Shown piece by piece: positions 63,907 through 64,000 of a stretch of 64,000 bases of DNA. Positions within the stretch are counted from its first letter, which is position 1; each line of letters starts with the position of its first letter. The position numbers were made by a program, and so were the translations under genes. Source of the stretch: Desulfobacteraceae bacterium (GTDB lineage: Bacteria > Desulfobacterota > Desulfobacteria > Desulfobacterales > Desulfosalsimonadaceae); the NCBI GenBank assembly GCA_011389935.1, contig JAABTJ010000005.1, positions 1 to 64,000 on the forward strand, written 5' to 3'. The notes beneath the pieces are model-generated. The model was not told where the DNA came from, searched no databases, and saw only the letters and a program-made list of their open reading frames with translations.

Positions 63907-64000
63907 TTACTTGGCGGCCTTCTTGGCGCCGGATTTGAAAATCCGCTTGATCTTTGAGGTAAATTTTTCGGACTCCAACTGCGCAAATTCGTTTAGCAGC
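63907..64000 (-). CDS. C-terminus of an unidentified basic protein (start beyond window)
   Basis: The visible frame encodes the last 30 residues, ending GAKKAAK before a TAA at 63907-63909. It is lysine-rich and follows queD upstream by 14 bp on the same strand. Not enough sequence to name. Confidence 0.5.
   Translation of the reverse strand, partial: LLNEFAQLESEKFTSKIKRIFKSGAKKAAK

Overview
The window reads as the chromosome of a sulfate-reducing Desulfobacterota (Desulfobacteraceae-like) bacterium. The deciding evidence is a complete dissimilatory adenylylsulfate reductase pair (aprB, aprA) followed on the same strand by the quinone-interacting oxidoreductase qmoA-qmoB-qmoC. A six-gene Na+-translocating NADH:quinone reductase cluster (nqrABCDEF), lpxC and other Gram-negative envelope genes agree with this. 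Base composition looks moderately GC-rich by eye, with AT-rich islands between genes. No rRNA, tRNA, CRISPR array, prophage or transposase gene was seen.

Layout: 1-4116 (minus) is a Lap-type biofilm control block: a degenerate GGDEF/EAL protein of LapD type (cut by the left edge), the LapG cysteine protease, and a TolC/LapE-like outer membrane factor with an acidic repeat tail. 4901-6613 is an acyl-CoA synthetase. 6660-11057 (minus) is a run of small accessory genes: a DUF1499 lipoprotein, a coiled-coil protein, DUF4328, a double [4Fe-4S] protein, DUF998, a tautomerase and a GNAT acetyltransferase. 11415-14170 holds azlCD and an MFS carrier. 14301-22737 holds hsp20, lon, an RlpA-SPOR lipoprotein, recD2, an SH3 anchor protein and nadB. 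23516-29540 is nqrABCDEF. 29557-35337 holds an SDR enzyme, a DUF1622 protein, NADP-type glutamate dehydrogenase and a PEP/pyruvate-binding protein. 35681-43701 is aprBA-qmoABC. 44356-48941 holds alr, comM, lpxC and DUF4390. 49318-54201 holds an NtrY/NtrX-like two-component pair, rsmD and a coaD frame broken by an in-frame stop. 54240-62595 holds DUF368, pcm, prmA, a divergent polysaccharide deacetylase, and ctpA-envC-ftsX-ftsE. 62823-64000 holds pyrE, queD and the tail of one more gene.

How the genes work together: Apr reduces APS to sulfite using electrons that Qmo draws from the quinone pool, and Nqr couples NADH oxidation to Na+ export, so the two complexes share the quinone pool. Glutamate dehydrogenase, nadB, pyrE and alr are housekeeping metabolism. 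FtsEX-EnvC, CtpA, RlpA and LpxC form an envelope and cell-division theme.

The most notable points are: an NqrA that keeps an RnfC-like pair of [4Fe-4S] motifs; the nonsense codon in coaD; at least three families of palindromic, non-coding dispersed repeats, two of which have MITE-like terminal inverted repeats and one of which abuts stop codons; a long aprBA leader with a possible small ORF and a terminator-like hairpin; a proline in the sigma-54 contact loop of the NtrX-like regulator; and a PEP-binding protein with an apparently degenerate KaiC-like N-terminus. All functional calls come from motif and family recognition by eye; no database search was run.
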